Below are positions 13,201 through 28,200 of a DNA stretch of 64,000 nucleotides, one piece after another. The position numbers and the translations under genes are program-made. The notes beneath the pieces were generated by a model. It saw only the letters and a list, made by a program, of their open reading frames with translations. It did not search any database and was not told the DNA's origin. Within the stretch, counting starts at the first letter, position 1. Every line of letters begins with the position of its first letter. The DNA is from Strongylocentrotus droebachiensis (taxonomy: Eukaryota > Echinodermata > Echinoidea > Camarodonta > Strongylocentrotidae), in the NCBI GenBank assembly GCA_035222895.1, contig JAVYIG010006849.1:1-64000 (forward strand), written 5' to 3'.

Positions 13201-16200
13201 GTTTTTGTTATAAGCTATAGTGAAATCCTTGCTTCGGATTGGTTATTAGCAGATTTGTCACTGATTTTTGTCATTTGTCATTGGAAAAAGGCTTTGTGAA
13301 ACAGAGGCTAGTTTACATTAGCTGACAGTACATTCAAATGTTACTCAAACCTGGGAGCTTTTCGCTGTCCATAATCAGATAATTGGGATGCGGATGAAAA
13401 TAATTCCGGTAATGAAAACATTTTCATGGATTGCTTGAATAAGAGGGTTGCCGTTAAAAAGCTGTCCAAAAATTATATTCACAACTTGCTTTTCAAACAA
13501 TCAGAATCATCTCTCGGTTATGTTTGATTTTTGGGAGCTGGTTAAATCATAACATTTTAGAAAAATAACCCCTAATAGGAACGATTTACACTGTATATAT
13601 TGGTGAATAAGAGGTAACCAATATTAAACCGTTGGATTCAATGCGTCCATGACCCGCATGCTTACAATAGGTGTGTGAGAACATGGACCTAGTAGGTCCA
13701 TGGTGAGAATGACATGTTACTTGCAATAGCTTGTGATTTAGAAAGAGCTAGAAGGCAAAACTTACCGGTGTCTGGACCATCTTGACTCGCTTCGTTCTCA
13801 TCCTATAGATGAAATCGAGTACATTGATCTGTTGCTCTCTGGCCGACATGTCCATCATGGAATCTATTGTGATGTAGGTACCTGTACGGCCAACACCAGC
13901 ACTGCGAATTAAACGAGAATTGTGAAGTCTTTTATTTGATGATCTCACAATAACAGTCTGGACAAGGGCAAACACGACGAATAAAAACTGGTATATAATA
14001 CATTTTCATTTTGAATTCTTCATTTCCAGAGTAATTACTAAGTCTATTGTGAAGATTTGTTGTTGTTGCAATAACAGCTAGAGATGGCCAATAACCTTAA
14101 TCGAAATTGAATGAAAAAGAAAATAGATATTTTTAAACCCTTCTCTAAAGTACTCCGATCCTCACAGCCACTGACAACTGGCATTGATGGTACTCGTGCT
14201 CAGGACTTTGTGAACCAAACATCACACCATCACTTATTCTAAAGAACACGCTGTCAGTCTTTGCAGCTTGCATCAAATCCAAGTAGAGAATATACTGTTC
14301 TATAGTTTGACACTTTTTTAATACTGTCCACAAGAAAACTGAGATGATTTGATAATGACCGCAATAATCACGGTGCACAGTAATTATTTGATAATGTGTA
14401 CTAATTAGATTGTAACACATTGGTATTCATATATTTATGTATCAGGCTTTACAGTTACTTTGACTTTGTGTGAATCATTTCTACTATTGTTATGTATCTG
14501 TTTGTATTTTATTTATTTGTATCTAAAACCCATCCTAAAGGTTTGATTGCAATGAATAAATACTAATAATAACAGTGATTTATGAATCAATGATGTGATG
14601 CTTAATTACCTGCAATGGACGATGGTAGGTCCGCTGGGTCTGGCCTCAAACTCTTTGACCTTGGTGATGAACTCCAGAAGGGGTGTGGCGCTGAGGGGTA
14701 GACCCATGTCAGGCCAGGACGTGTAGTGGAAGTGTTGTACCCGTCTCTCCTCTCGGTCCCGTGCCTGCCATACAAGAGAACGGATTTATTCTTTAGGCCT
14801 CCACTGGTCTTGTTGAAGTGTTTAAACGTTGGTTAAGTGGGCCATTTACTACTTTGTGGAGCTAATATTGTTAAGCGATTTGTAGCTGCAAGGAGATATG
14901 CTATACAAAAATCTTTGTGGAACATCGCCATATCCTGGGAAGATAAACATCCAAACTGTTCGAACAGGGCTCAACTATGGGTTGAATACTTGTATTCTAT
15001 AACATATTGAATATTTCATTTCTGATTCAGTATTCAAAAGCACTTTTCGACTCCAAATGTATCATATTCATTAACAAAAGAGCTTTTCTGATATATTCTA
15101 CTCAATTTTATTCCCGTCCTCTGCCAAAGATATTGCAATTTTTAAACATTAATGCTTTGTTTGATATTTAATGTTTATAAACACAAATTTTCTCTTTTAT
15201 AACCTCAATACCGACACTTATTGCCAAGGTTGTTATAGGTGAAAAATACGTCGCATATACATCAAATTTAGCGTGAAAGATGTAGTTAGGGACATTACAG
15301 CAGTTTTTAAGGTCCATTATTAAATTCCACAGCTTTCTTATTGTCAAGGTAGATGTAATTATAGGATATTACAGCAGATTGTTGTTAAAGATTCATCCTC
15401 AAATTCCCTACCTTTCTGATTGTCAGGGTACGTTCAGTGTAGTTGAGATAATTCCTTTCGGCTACTATAGTCACTGTGAAATCACCATACTTCTCGATGT
15501 CTTCGGGCCAATATGGGTCGCACTTTCTCTGTTATAACAAATAAGCGGGAAACGGTGCAAAAGACATATTAATAGCAATCAAGTGCCATGCATTATTTAT
15601 AGAACAGTGTCATTATCATAGGTACAGATACTTAGGAGACATTGACTCTATAACAAATGGAAACAATACCAGTGATGTAAAAAAAAAAAAAAAAAAAAAT
15701 CTCATCTAACGCAATGTTATACAAGCATGCCTCTTTCAAGTATTCTAAAAGTAATATATAAATAACTGCAAGAGCATTTGATCTTTCTTTCTCTAAAGTA
15801 CTTTATATACCATGGTGTTCTAATCGCCCAGTCCTCTCAAACTTGTATGCTATACAATGGCAGTTTACCGAGCTAATGTTGGTTGCACTAGATGTGCGTT
15901 CATAAAGATATTGTATCTTCCAGTAAACTCTACCTTCGTTTATCTTACCTTCTTATTTTCGACTAGTTTTGTAAGCATGACGATGACTGGTACTCTCTCT
16001 TGCCAAACCATTCTCCAGAAATCAAACACAGTCGTTGACAGAGGACCTACAGATAAATTAGAAACAGTTTTATGTTAGCCATGATGCACATGTTCGAGGT
16101 CGGTGGTAACAACGGTATGACCAATGGCGTAGAATTATGGAAAAGCACCAACCGCAGCCGAGTTGGTCTTTAAGCCATTCCAAAGTTACCGACTCACGAA

Positions 16201-19200
16201 GTTTACGAAGTCATGTTATTTGTTTTGTAAGAGTTATATAAATACAGAAGCATGATTTATTATGTATCGATAATTCGATAATTATTGACTGATCTGAAAT
16301 CCAATAAGTAGAATAAAATCCAATACACGCACGGTACAATTCGAAATGTTCTCACCTTGCGTCGCGATATATGCCTTCGGTTTGAGATAACCCTGAAAAT
16401 CAAAAGCGAAATCGAATGTTTATCTTTCAGTTAGTCAATGTCTTATTATAATTACTCTGCAGTTTTACAAAGATCGATGAAAGTCTCGATCGTTCAACAG
16501 AGCTGTGACTTGTAAACATATCTCTATATCCACTTATATGATAAAATGACATCAATTATTGATTCTCACAGCTTAACGGATCTGTCTGGCCGAGATGTTT
16601 GACCCAGTAAGAGTGACTCAAACAATCTGGCTCAAACCACACCCATTATCACATAATCCGCGTCTGTGCATCAACAAACTTAAGCTTTGTATGTCAGACA
16701 AAATATGAATAGCTCGAGGGCTTAGCCCTTAACAAAATGATAATGAAAGTTTGGAATACACGTCTGCGCCAACCTTTTTCAATGTGTTTAAAAGCGAAAA
16801 AAGATATTGGTAACTGAGTAATTATTCCCTCGAATAATTAATAATATACCCATATCACGGCGCACTGTTCGGTTTGATCATGATATGATGCTTAGTCAGC
16901 TAATAAAAGCGGAAGTAGTTAAACCGTGCATAGGTCTTTCAACAAAATATAATAAAGATAGTCAAGAGTCAAGCAGACTTATTGATTTATTACCATCTCC
17001 TGTAAAATTAAAAAAAAGACGATAAAATGCATTTTCGTTTCTAAAGCATAACAACCGCACGATATGCGTTATTCTGGTTATGAGTGATATGGGTGATTTA
17101 ATATCCCTAACAGTATTCCATTGGTTTCATGACACAGCAGTAAAACAAAATATAGAGTAAAAGCAGCCTATTTTAAAGGTAATTGATAGAACTCGTGTGA
17201 TGTCGAAGATACTTCCTATGCCGTGCAAAATGTGAAAACTTACGCTGACAAATGAAGCATTGATGTAATCTTCGTGCGGTGCATCTGGATCTGTATCTAA
17301 AATAACTCGGGAATGATCATCTGGAAGAAAAAAAAACGGGTCAGAAGAAGAGTTATTATTATGTACGCTAGACTAATAACTTGCTGGCACTAAACGGTTG
17401 AAACCACTGCAGCAACACAAATGGAGACAATACCGAATCTACACATAACACAGTTCTTTTTTTTTTGTTAAATTTAAAATGCAACACCGAGTTTTATAGA
17501 TTTGAAATGTAGTACAGTTTGGCCATATGTATCTATTAGAATGTGGTGGCACATCTAAACTGCTTGAGAAGTCCACAAAGTGACCAAAATGTAGTTTAAA
17601 TTTATGTTCGTATTTATATGTTAGTTTGTTGAGCTGTTCCCATAAAAGTTTTGCTGCATTCTCTTCCAATTGTTCGAGGAGTCAAATGAATCTAAAAACA
17701 CATCAGGTAAAGTTGGAACTACAAATTTCAAAAGATACATTATAAGTGACAAGATGGTCATGGTAATTGTGAGCTCCGCTCTCTTAACGCCTGAACATGT
17801 TGTGACTTTTGAGACTGCACTGGCTTGACTCCAAGCGAATGGCTATCCGTGAATCATCTCTGAACTATACAAGATCATTAGTCACGAATTAAATGGACAG
17901 TGCTAAACACGAGCTAAATCTCCATGGGCAGACAGAGAGGGGTTCAATTTTTTCCGGGCAAATCACTTTAATCACTAAAATTGGCAGCGATTTCACCCAA
18001 ACATAAATTTGGACACGAAATGAAGCCGTTCCAAACACTTTGTGGTTCAGCACGTCAATTTCAATTAGTGGGGCTACATATTCAACATATGAAGTCTATA
18101 GATATTGAACGGGGCATATTTTGCACATATGTTTGTTGTTTTTCGGCAGGTGTTTTGGAAATAATTTTAAGCGGATATTGTATCATCGTTCAATCAAGTG
18201 ACTTCACATTGGGTTTCGTATCCTAATTTAGTTTGTCAAACGTGTTCCTGTTCCATGTTCATGGATTAAAGTCTATACCTACCATTTGCTCTTCTTTCTA
18301 TTATTTAAAATTTAGGCATTTAGGCATAAAGGATGATATTGTCCAAATAGCTGTCAGATATTGATGACATTTAAAATGATGAAAATGGCACCAATCAAAC
18401 GAGTAGCAAATTTGTTAGCCCGATCACTCCATCCTGCTCTTAAGCGGGATAATCATTCATTCAATTTAAACATGTTGAACGCATCATAACATATATGAGC
18501 AATTTTAGTAGGATGGACAGAATCGCATAGTTCTGTTTTGCTTTATATTTAGCACACACAATACGAAGTATTTGTTAACATCGTAATGCAATTCATACGT
18601 CACATTTTGTTTTATTGTTTGATTTGTCATAATGCACCGATTATTATCCGTCTTATTTCATGGGTGCAAATTTGAAAACGAAAAGTAAGCTACCATGCTA
18701 GGCATGACAGGAATATACCCCATTTGCCTGACAGTAGTCTGAAACGACCTCTGGAACCCACGATGCAGTCAAATTGATCGACATGCGGACATCTAATTGT
18801 TAATTACTCCCTAATGATTTACAGAGTGAACTTACATGGAATGATGTTGATATATCTGTTCTTGGAAACATTTTCTTGTCTGGTAGCCACCTCCCATGTG
18901 TACATCTGACCGTCAGGGAGACGCTGTAAAAAATAAATAAACAAATAAAAATTGTTTTGTTGATTTGTTTTTGGAATTTGTAATTATACAATTGGTCACA
19001 CTTCGCAGACCAATCTGTCATGACACTAATGTATTGTTGCTTTAAAAGTACATCATCACTCTGATACTTGACAATCAACCTACAGTCTCTTTTATTCACA
19101 TTTCAACTTTGGTAGAAAACAAATCTCTATTTTTGACGTGTAGATGATTTCGGTTACTTTAGGACTACAAGTTTGCCGACTGATTCGAGGAAGTCTATTA

Positions 19201-22200
19201 ATAGTCTTCCAAAACAGTTCATCTTCTGACTTGTTTTAACATTTACTGACCATGCTGACTGGGATTAACGATTGTAAAAATTAAAAAAACACGGATTGTA
19301 AACACTTCTCGGTAAAGACTGGATATCGATGAAGGAAAAAGAAACACTTTCTGTTTTTGTTAAAATGAAACTGAAGGGAATTACGTATGACCATGCTGAC
19401 CGGCCTGTACGGCAACATGTATTGATAGTCCCGTTTTACTCTTTTCTTACAGTCTCCTCATTTCAACTTTACCCACCTCATAGTCAAGTTTGAAACACAT
19501 CTCGCCATTTGCTGTCTTCTCTTTCACGTATCCCGACAACTCGACAATCTTGACCGCTGGTGGCGCCTGCCATCTTGCTCTCATGGCGCTGGGGTTTGCT
19601 GGTTTGGGCGCGGTTTTGGGTCGTTGTCTCATGGCGCCATTCCCTCGTTTTATACCGTGCCCGTTCTGACCGTTCTGTAAGGCGTTTACCGATACTCCTC
19701 TCGCTAAAGGAAGACAAACAGGTCAGATGACGGTTGATTAATTTACAAGTTGTTTGCAGGTGTGAAAGCATGGGGGTAATAGGTTATCAAATCTATACAC
19801 TCATGACTTTGTGTTGATAACTTTTGCTTGCAAATGACAAAACATTTCCACACTCGGATAGATTTCTACAGCGATATTGTTTTCTTCATGCATACATAAT
19901 GCTAATAAAAGAGGTCGAGGAACTATATATAGCTGTAGGGGAAAAGAGACGATACAACACTTTTTAGTCTGCCCTCTCCTCCCAGAACCGTGTACCATCA
20001 AAGATCGAATGGTTCGAGGCCAATCCAAGATCCTGCCTCCTATGCTGGACCTGCTTGTGTACTGACTTTTACCGTTTTGTTTTAAAAGAGGAAAACACTG
20101 ATCTTTCTTATCATTTGCATAACGTCCCAGCCTACTTGGAAAGTCATCTAATATGAAAGAAACTTTGTAGAAAGGCGTTATGAATGTAGAATGAGATTTG
20201 TAATAAGGTAAACGATACTCATAATTGCGTAACTCGTGAATAGTTACAAGGGAAGATTTACAGGTTTTGAGAACGGGACAATTTTATTGGTTAGGCTATA
20301 CATTACACCTGTTACAGTGTTCACATTTCTATCTGTTCTTAAATATCATCGTGAAAACTTACGTTTTGCTTTGTATACACCTTGTCCCCGAGTGAGGGCG
20401 GGTAGGGTTGTGCTTGCTCCGTTAGACATGGATGCACCGTTCTCTACACCGCTTTCTGTAATGGAAAAATAAGAAACTAGTCAGATTTGTTCTGACTGTA
20501 CAATATCAACTTGATTTTTTTTTTTCATGAGCTCGAAAAAAATTACCATGTTTTCAATGAAACAAACATAATTTCCTTTCGAAAAGAGTGCTTCAGGGTT
20601 GATAAGATATTTAGTTGAACAAGCATTAAAATGTTCTTTTATGCATGTTGCGAATACGGAGATGAATTTAATAGACAAATTATTTATAAAACAGTCTAGA
20701 TCCAAACAATTTCTTGTATAGTTTGATGTAAATCATAAATCCGTATAGGTTCCTGGCATGTTGCAATGTTGAAACTGCTATCAAGTAGAAATATCGCATC
20801 ATATTGTTGCTAGCATGATTTTAATACTTAAGTAGCCTATAATAAGACATGACATGACATGACATGACCTATACTGCCATAAGGTCGTTACAGATACAGG
20901 TGTGAAAATGCACTGCGTGTGTGTAGTTCTTACATACCTAGCGCAGATAGACCGATACCTTCCTTGGGACGAGTTGTGTGAAGTCGTTTCCTAAGAACAA
21001 GGTAGAAAAATAACGCAAAGAGTTGACGTCAAATATGAAAAAAGGTTTAATAATTGGATAGCATTATTACTAAAATTATATATCAAAGTACCGATGAAGG
21101 TCGGTGTATGTTGCCTCAGTCAGTAGAGCGCCCGCCTCACAACCGGGAGGTCGTGGGTTCGAACCCCGGCCGCATCATACCAAAAGACGTTAAAAGATGG
21201 GATTTGCTGCTACCTTGTTTGGCGTTCAATTCAACAATAAGGGATAAAGCAACGTCGATTTTGGAGTGGACTTTAAAAGATTATTATTATTAGACCTGTT
21301 TATTGATGTATGTTAATTTATACATTTTATACAATATCAGCGTTGTTTACTCGAATGATGACGACATTTATTATCAGAGGTGTGTAAAGAAATAGAAAAG
21401 GGGGACTACTCATAGAGATATGATTTATAACGAATCAAATTTAAAGTCGGCTAGGACTTGTATCATACAAAAAATAGTGTATGCTGGGTAATGAAATGGC
21501 AAAGAAAAAAGCTTTGCGGTAGATCGATCACAAATTCACCGGATTATACACATTCTCTTTTTTATGTTTAGTATATAAATTGTAATTATTGGTTTAAAAA
21601 AAAAAAGGACGCCTCATATTTATGATTATAAGCACAGAAAAGTGATTTAGAACGATCAAACCATTGTTGGGATAATACTTATGTAAGAATAATTTAGAAT
21701 CACATGTGTTTAGTTTTATTGTTTTATTAATTTCTTCTGCCAACCACACAAAAGAATTCCCACAATCGTGTTTCTTAAAGAGGACAGAGTCAGAGATAAA
21801 GAGCAAATAGGTTGAAGTATAGTGCATGGATATTACTACGCTTGAATATCTTTCAAAAACAGGGTGGAGTGTAAACAGATTCATTAGATTTTCTGCAAAT
21901 GTTTTCCTGTATTTCAGTAGCAGTTCTTTTATCCCGAATTTCCTGTTTTCCATTTCGTCTGTGAAGTCGACGAAAGACACACTTTTTCTAACTCGATGAA
22001 ATACCGCGTTTCCTGGCGACCTAATCTCAATGGGATCCAAATGTATGCGGCATATCTCGCAAGGGTGTAAGACATGGTCGGTAACCAGTCTTGAAGATGA
22101 GATCAAGATTAGTCTCAATTCTCAAACCCTTTATCTATATCAAATGCGTGTGTGAGCATCGAGATTGAGGGTTCTGTCACCACTACGTTGAGAATCAAGA

Positions 22201-25200
22201 GCGTTTAGTTAGGGATGTAACCAGCTTTAAAATCAATTTTCACCCATATCTTTATTTAATGGTAATGTCCGCCATGTAAATGGTTCTTGAAGGAAAGAGG
22301 GGCACTAGCTTGGAAGGAAAATCATTAATTTTAATGCGCTTCCTGAATTATCATGATTATCTTTATTTACGATGATAGGTTGCTCTTTCAGTGTCCAATC
22401 TCAATGCGCTTCAGATCATTGAATAGTTTCCTATCATATCAATCATTAGTAATATATGACCATCCTTCCATGACTAATAGATAGATAAACAGTATGCACC
22501 GGCTCATTACGATTTTCGGATTGCTCTCTCAAAATTTGTAGATTATTGACACATCACATTTCAGTTAATATCCCCCATTTCGTCTAAAATCATGCATTCA
22601 TTAGTATAGATGATTTATTTTTTTCTCCTACAGAAGTTTATACATTCTCTCTCAAATCCCTTTGTATAATAAACTCTTATTTTACCACTGTATTTTTAAG
22701 TTTTCCAGATAATATTAATAATCACATATTCAGTGTGATCTAAACATAAATATAATATAAATAAATGCATTTATTAATTTGAGGAAATATGGAAAAACCT
22801 GTACCACGAATGACGATATTGCTTTCGTATATGCTAGGAATGGATATGCGACAAGTCGACGACGAATAAACGTTAACAAAATACGTAACTGCCAAAAGAG
22901 AATTTGGTGAAGGTAGACACAAAGAGAGGGGAAGAGAGAGAGAGAGAGAGAGGGGAAGAGAGAGAGAGAGAGAGGGGGAGAGAGAGGAATGGAAAGAGAG
23001 TAAGTGAGAGAGGGGATATAGAATGAGAGGGGATGAAGACAGAGATAGAGACAGGGAGAAATACAAAATGATAAAAAGGGGTCGAAGATATAAAGGCATA
23101 TAAAGACACCAAAACGATTTCATGAATGCGGTGTACTTACCTTCTTCTGATCACAGCTACGATGAGGACCGCGACCATGACCACGAGTAGGATGACACCC
23201 AGGGCAGCCTTTAACTCGTTCGGAAAGACGGTTGCATTCGACAACGATGTCGGGTTGGGCTTGGCTGCGATCAAGGCATAACAAGAAGAGAAAGAGAAAG
23301 TAAGCTTTATGGAAACATGAACTCGAGGTGAGATGAAGTTTTACACTTTCTCCACCACTACGCTTTCAAGTGGTTATTTTGCGTTGTAATTTAAGTGAAT
23401 CCATTTAACATGCGCTCTTCAAACTATTACATCCGTCGACTTCTGATAATCCTAAGAAACCTATTAATATTCGTATTAATAGTGATACAACAGATAGTAT
23501 AATACTATTTGATAGTAATGTAAGTAAAAACTAATTCGATGCATACACACGCGACTGTACAATGGACTTCTTCACAAAGAACCTGATAAACACTCACTTG
23601 AAACGAAAGGAAAATCACTACTGCCTTGTTTTGAATCTTTCAAAAAAGAGCTCTCTGTATCTCCGGTGATTATTCCAAATCGTGGTTATCACAACATTAT
23701 TTTCTCTAGTCATAGTTTAGATTCATTTGCGTATTATATTGACGCCGCTAAAGAGAGTAATGCGTCACTGATATCTTCTTTTTTTTTTAGCACTATGCTT
23801 TGAATACATCACGTACTTTTGTTGGAGGCTTCTGAGTTGGGATCAGACATTATTCTTATCCAGGATTTAGATTGATCTTCATGTTTTGGGATTTTTCTGG
23901 ACCACAGCCGTGTTCAGGATATTGTTATTGTGTTGATTTGAAACTCGATATTTGGCAGTTAGGACTGTGATCCTCGTCATGTTGATTGCAATATACCATT
24001 ATGACCACATTGCTGAAGGCCCCCCCCCCCCCTCCCCCAGCTACGCTCGGTCAAAGAGGGGGGTCATTTAGTCGGACAATGTGATTACGGGCCGGGGACA
24101 TTTCACTAGACCGACAGCCCTCGAGACCGATGCAGATTTTGTGGGATGTGGGTCTCATGAACTCATGATCGAGCGCTATACTTCCTAAGTGTACTTGTGA
24201 AATTTGAATACTGTTAATGCAAGCTCACATCCGTCTGCTAAATAATGAGTAATTGTTCGGTGTGCTTAATGTATCACACAATGCAGTATAAATTGTCACT
24301 TACAGTAGATTTTTTCGACCACTAGATTAATTGACATCACACAATACATTTACACGATAGGAAATGACAGGCCTCTCATGAATAAGGACAAAAATGCCTC
24401 CTTTTCCCGCCAAATATAGGGGCTAGCTGCCTAAAATGTGTTGTCTGGTGCTAGATTTTGTTCGCAGGAAGCTTTATAATTCAAATGTCATGTAGGAGCC
24501 AAAGCCGCCACTTCCCATTTTTGTAAAATCAAACAATGTGTTCGAAATCCCATTCGGTATCTAGGTTAAGGGCATTACAATGTATCCATTCAACCATTCG
24601 TCATAACACGGGTGTATGGCCAGCATTATTGGACTGAGTTGGAATGATGAATCAACCGCCATGTTGTATGAAAACCACAATGTGCCTGGTGATTATCTAC
24701 TCATCCCCCACTTTCTCCAGCCCCCCCCCCCCCCCCCAGTATTCACTGTTTGAGCTCCATAGGACCTACGGCTTTGCGTGGCTTATATTTTGTCTCTGCA
24801 GCTGCCAAGCTTATTTAAAAAAAAACAAGAGCCGAATAATATCCGTAATGTTCCGCGGTTCGAGACCCGCCGCGGCACTAATGTCTATTGGCAAGACATT
24901 GATCTATATTTGCCACACTCAACCCCCGACTCAACCCAGGTGATGTAAATGGGTACCTGGCAGGAATTAATTCTTTGAAATGCTAGAGCGCCGTAAGGGC
25001 AGCACAGCTAAAGCCGGGGTAATAATTTCCAAGTTTGGAAGCGCTTAGTGATTCTAATATGCGCTATATAAAAACTGAGTTTTATTATTATTATTATTAT
25101 TTCTCCAGGAATCATGAAGAACATAACCAAAACGATCCAATCGGATCATGCCAATATGGCCAATGTACACGATGTAAAATCATGCATCTTCAAGTTTTAT

Positions 25201-28200
25201 AGAGATTTGTTATCCATTTAAACTTGCTTCAAAGTAAATATAAATATATCGTGATCATTAACGACCAAAGTAATCCATTGAAACAAGAGTGTTTCTCATA
25301 TCAATTTGTCATAAATGTAAAATACGAATTTTCACTTTTGATTTTATTGAATTTTTAAATATTGCTCTACATTCATAATAATTTTTAATTTACACAACGA
25401 ATATACTGACCTTTGACCTCGATGGGATGACTGCAACTTGACGCCATGTCCTAAATAACATACAAAAAGGAATTTGTTTATTTACTCCCGAAACAAGTCA
25501 AGATATTCTTACCTAATGCCTCTCATATATGGAGGAAAATAAAATTGGACTCGATGTTTCTGGTGATTCATAATTTGTCAAGGAAGCAAAAATAATCATT
25601 TATCTGGACATCCGTTTAGTTATGAGTTTGTATGGACAATCATGACAATACCATTTAGTATCAGCTTAAAAGTCTACACTGATCAAAAAACATCATGGCA
25701 CAAACTTTTTCTTTAAATGCAAGGTGAAAGAGTTGGATGAATCTGTTATACAGTCTAAATCATGAGGTTCCTAATCTAATTGAATTGAATTGGTGAAGTA
25801 GTTAATGCAAGACAGAAATAACTGACCTTATTTCAATGTACTTTTCCTTATAAAAATAATTTAATCTATCGAACAATGGGACAATGGTCTTTTAAAAAAT
25901 AAATATGAATAACGGTAACATGAATACTAACCCTCATTGTCCTACTGACGCTGCACATGCTGATCCCGTAGGAGTTTCCGGGAGCGAGAGGGACATTGTG
26001 GTACCCCCCGTACGTCCTGTTATCCCCCACTGTGAAGACATTTGGGAGTTCCCCTTGACCGAACTCTGCAGCGATCCAGTGCGAGTTGGATTGGGTGTAA
26101 TGACCGGGGTAGACCGGGCGCATGGACCAGCCCTGGTAGTCTTGATAGTCGGCTGAGCGCTTGGCGACTTCATTCATGCGCTTTACTGTGACTCGGTAGG
26201 CACTGGAGGGTGGATAGGAGAGTGACGAGGTTAGAATGATTAATCTTACCTAAAATGATTACCTGAAAATAAATAAAGTCTTACCCCAAAATATAGAAAT
26301 CTGACAAAGTGAGAGACATTCATGAGAGTGAGAGTATAAGCTACTAAACGAATGCGATCTTCAGTAGATGTAAACTTTGCAAAGTACAAAGATATGTTTT
26401 TATGTAAAATGAGCTGCAGTTGGGGTTAAAGCTACATGAGAAAAGACTCGACACTCGATAAACTCAAGTCTATGGGTCTGTGTGTAATTTGGGACTTTTA
26501 CAGACGTTTATCGATCAGGTATGATTATTTACGTCTAGGGACAGACCTTTAAAGTCACCATCCAAAAGACGTGAATCAGTCTCGAACCGCTGAGTCAGTT
26601 TGTAGGCAAAGACAGAGAGCTGGCCATACCACGGACATTACCGCTAGACCGACTCTTATCTCCCTACTTACTTTCATCTCCCGTGTTTATTCAACTACAT
26701 ATAATTACACTTTCTTTCTCCATATTATATGAATTAGGTTAATATTCCAAATCATTAAAGCTTCGACATCTCTCCTTGTCCGTAGATGACTCGATGTTAT
26801 CAAGACTGATGAATTTATTATGCTTTTTAATAGCAATTTCACATGCAAATTTATTCCTAAAATATATTATGATTCACTAAAGCCACATGATCTTTTTTTC
26901 ATATGAGATTGTTCGCAGTTAAAGTATTGGACAATATAAAAGAATCACAATATTGTTTATATTCATATTAAAACCTATTTATGCATGCATGGGGTACACT
27001 TTCAAGAAAGAAATGTCCTCTATTCTCATCCCAATACCCAACAGAGTGATACAGGAATTTCTTCGGATATTGATTGGCGTAACTATGATGAGACAAAAAC
27101 CAGAAGAAGATATTCTCCCTTGGAACCCCCAAACCAATTATTGTTATCATCGACTCGTGACGAAACTCATCAACCTCCATCTAACTCTCATCACGGCGCC
27201 GCCTCTCTTATCGGAAGATAAATGCATTTTCATTTCTTCATCATATCGACTCGGGTATTTCACGTATTGATGCAATCACTTTTAAATGGACGTTTTGTAA
27301 GGGTATCGTGCGCGATGTATATGATGTTACATAAAGTAACGTTCGGCATCCTCTGTAAAGTGTGTTATTCGTTTGCTTTGTTTGTTTATTTGAAGAAATG
27401 TGTCTTTCTTTATTGCTGCAACTCTAATGGCATATATTTCAAGAAGTGATTATATGATTGTACACTTCATCTCGTGTATTTGCATGGCAAACATCTTGTT
27501 GAAGAGAAGTGACACAGAAAACATTATAGTAATCACTACCTGAACATGCTTTTTAATAGGTTTGTAAATGATCTGATAATAAAGAAACTTTTTGGATATT
27601 AATACTTATCTACGATTCGTCGTTTAAAAAAGAACACAATAATAATCGAAAATGACATTACACTTACATGTTTTGATTTTGTTTGTTTGTTTATTTGTTC
27701 GTTTTATATCAACATCACTTCAAATCAAATTATTAAGTATTATTTTGAGGTAAGCACCCACTTATTTCACATGAAGGTGTAACACGCTTTCTTGTGCGTA
27801 TATGAATAACAAGTAATGGTCAATAGAAACTAGCTTTTATTACAAATACTGACCATGCCAATATGGGAAGTCTAGAGCCGAGTAATCTAATCAGGCTTCC
27901 TTTATCCGCACATGAGGGGCCTCCTCCAATCAACAACATTCTGTAAACTAATTATTTCCGTAAGTTTCAACGCGGGGCCACTCCAAGGGGGCTATAGTCA
28001 TCGAGATATCATCATACTCTTCATGTCATTTTCAGCCAATTTTTCTGGAAGTAATCAAAGCGTTGAGCGATAAGGAATGTACTTTGTTATAGGCACAGTG
28101 CCAGGAATAGGATTGTAACTAAATTTTTAACGGCTATACTTGTATTTCTCAAACTATATTTTTGGAACAGACATCCAAAGAAAAGGTCAATAGTTTTATT

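Larger units (their letters stand above)
23265..25410. other. RPTP intron (2.1 kb)
   Basis: Between the transmembrane exon and the 40-bp stalk exon. It contains two poly-C runs and the SINE at 24840-25101. No other gene seen. Confidence 0.65.

Noticed and set aside
14145-14420. 91-residue minus-strand frame
   Set aside because: Lies wholly in the intron between exons 24 and 23, with Tyr/Ile/His-rich composition and no fitting splice sites.
19484-19771. 95-residue minus-strand frame
   Set aside because: Wrong frame of RPTP exon 17. The frame with the wedge motif joins both neighbours.
21097-21180. Functional tRNA-Val gene
   Set aside because: The D-arm and acceptor stem pair poorly, and the sequence runs on into a SINE body with an (ATT)n tail.
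22740-23123. 127-residue minus-strand frame
   Set aside because: Ser/Leu/Pro repeats produced by the (GA)n tract. No coding signature.
25905-26173. Frames on both strands over 25905-26173 other than the RPTP one
   Set aside because: Shadows of RPTP exon 12, which has the correct phase and family motifs.
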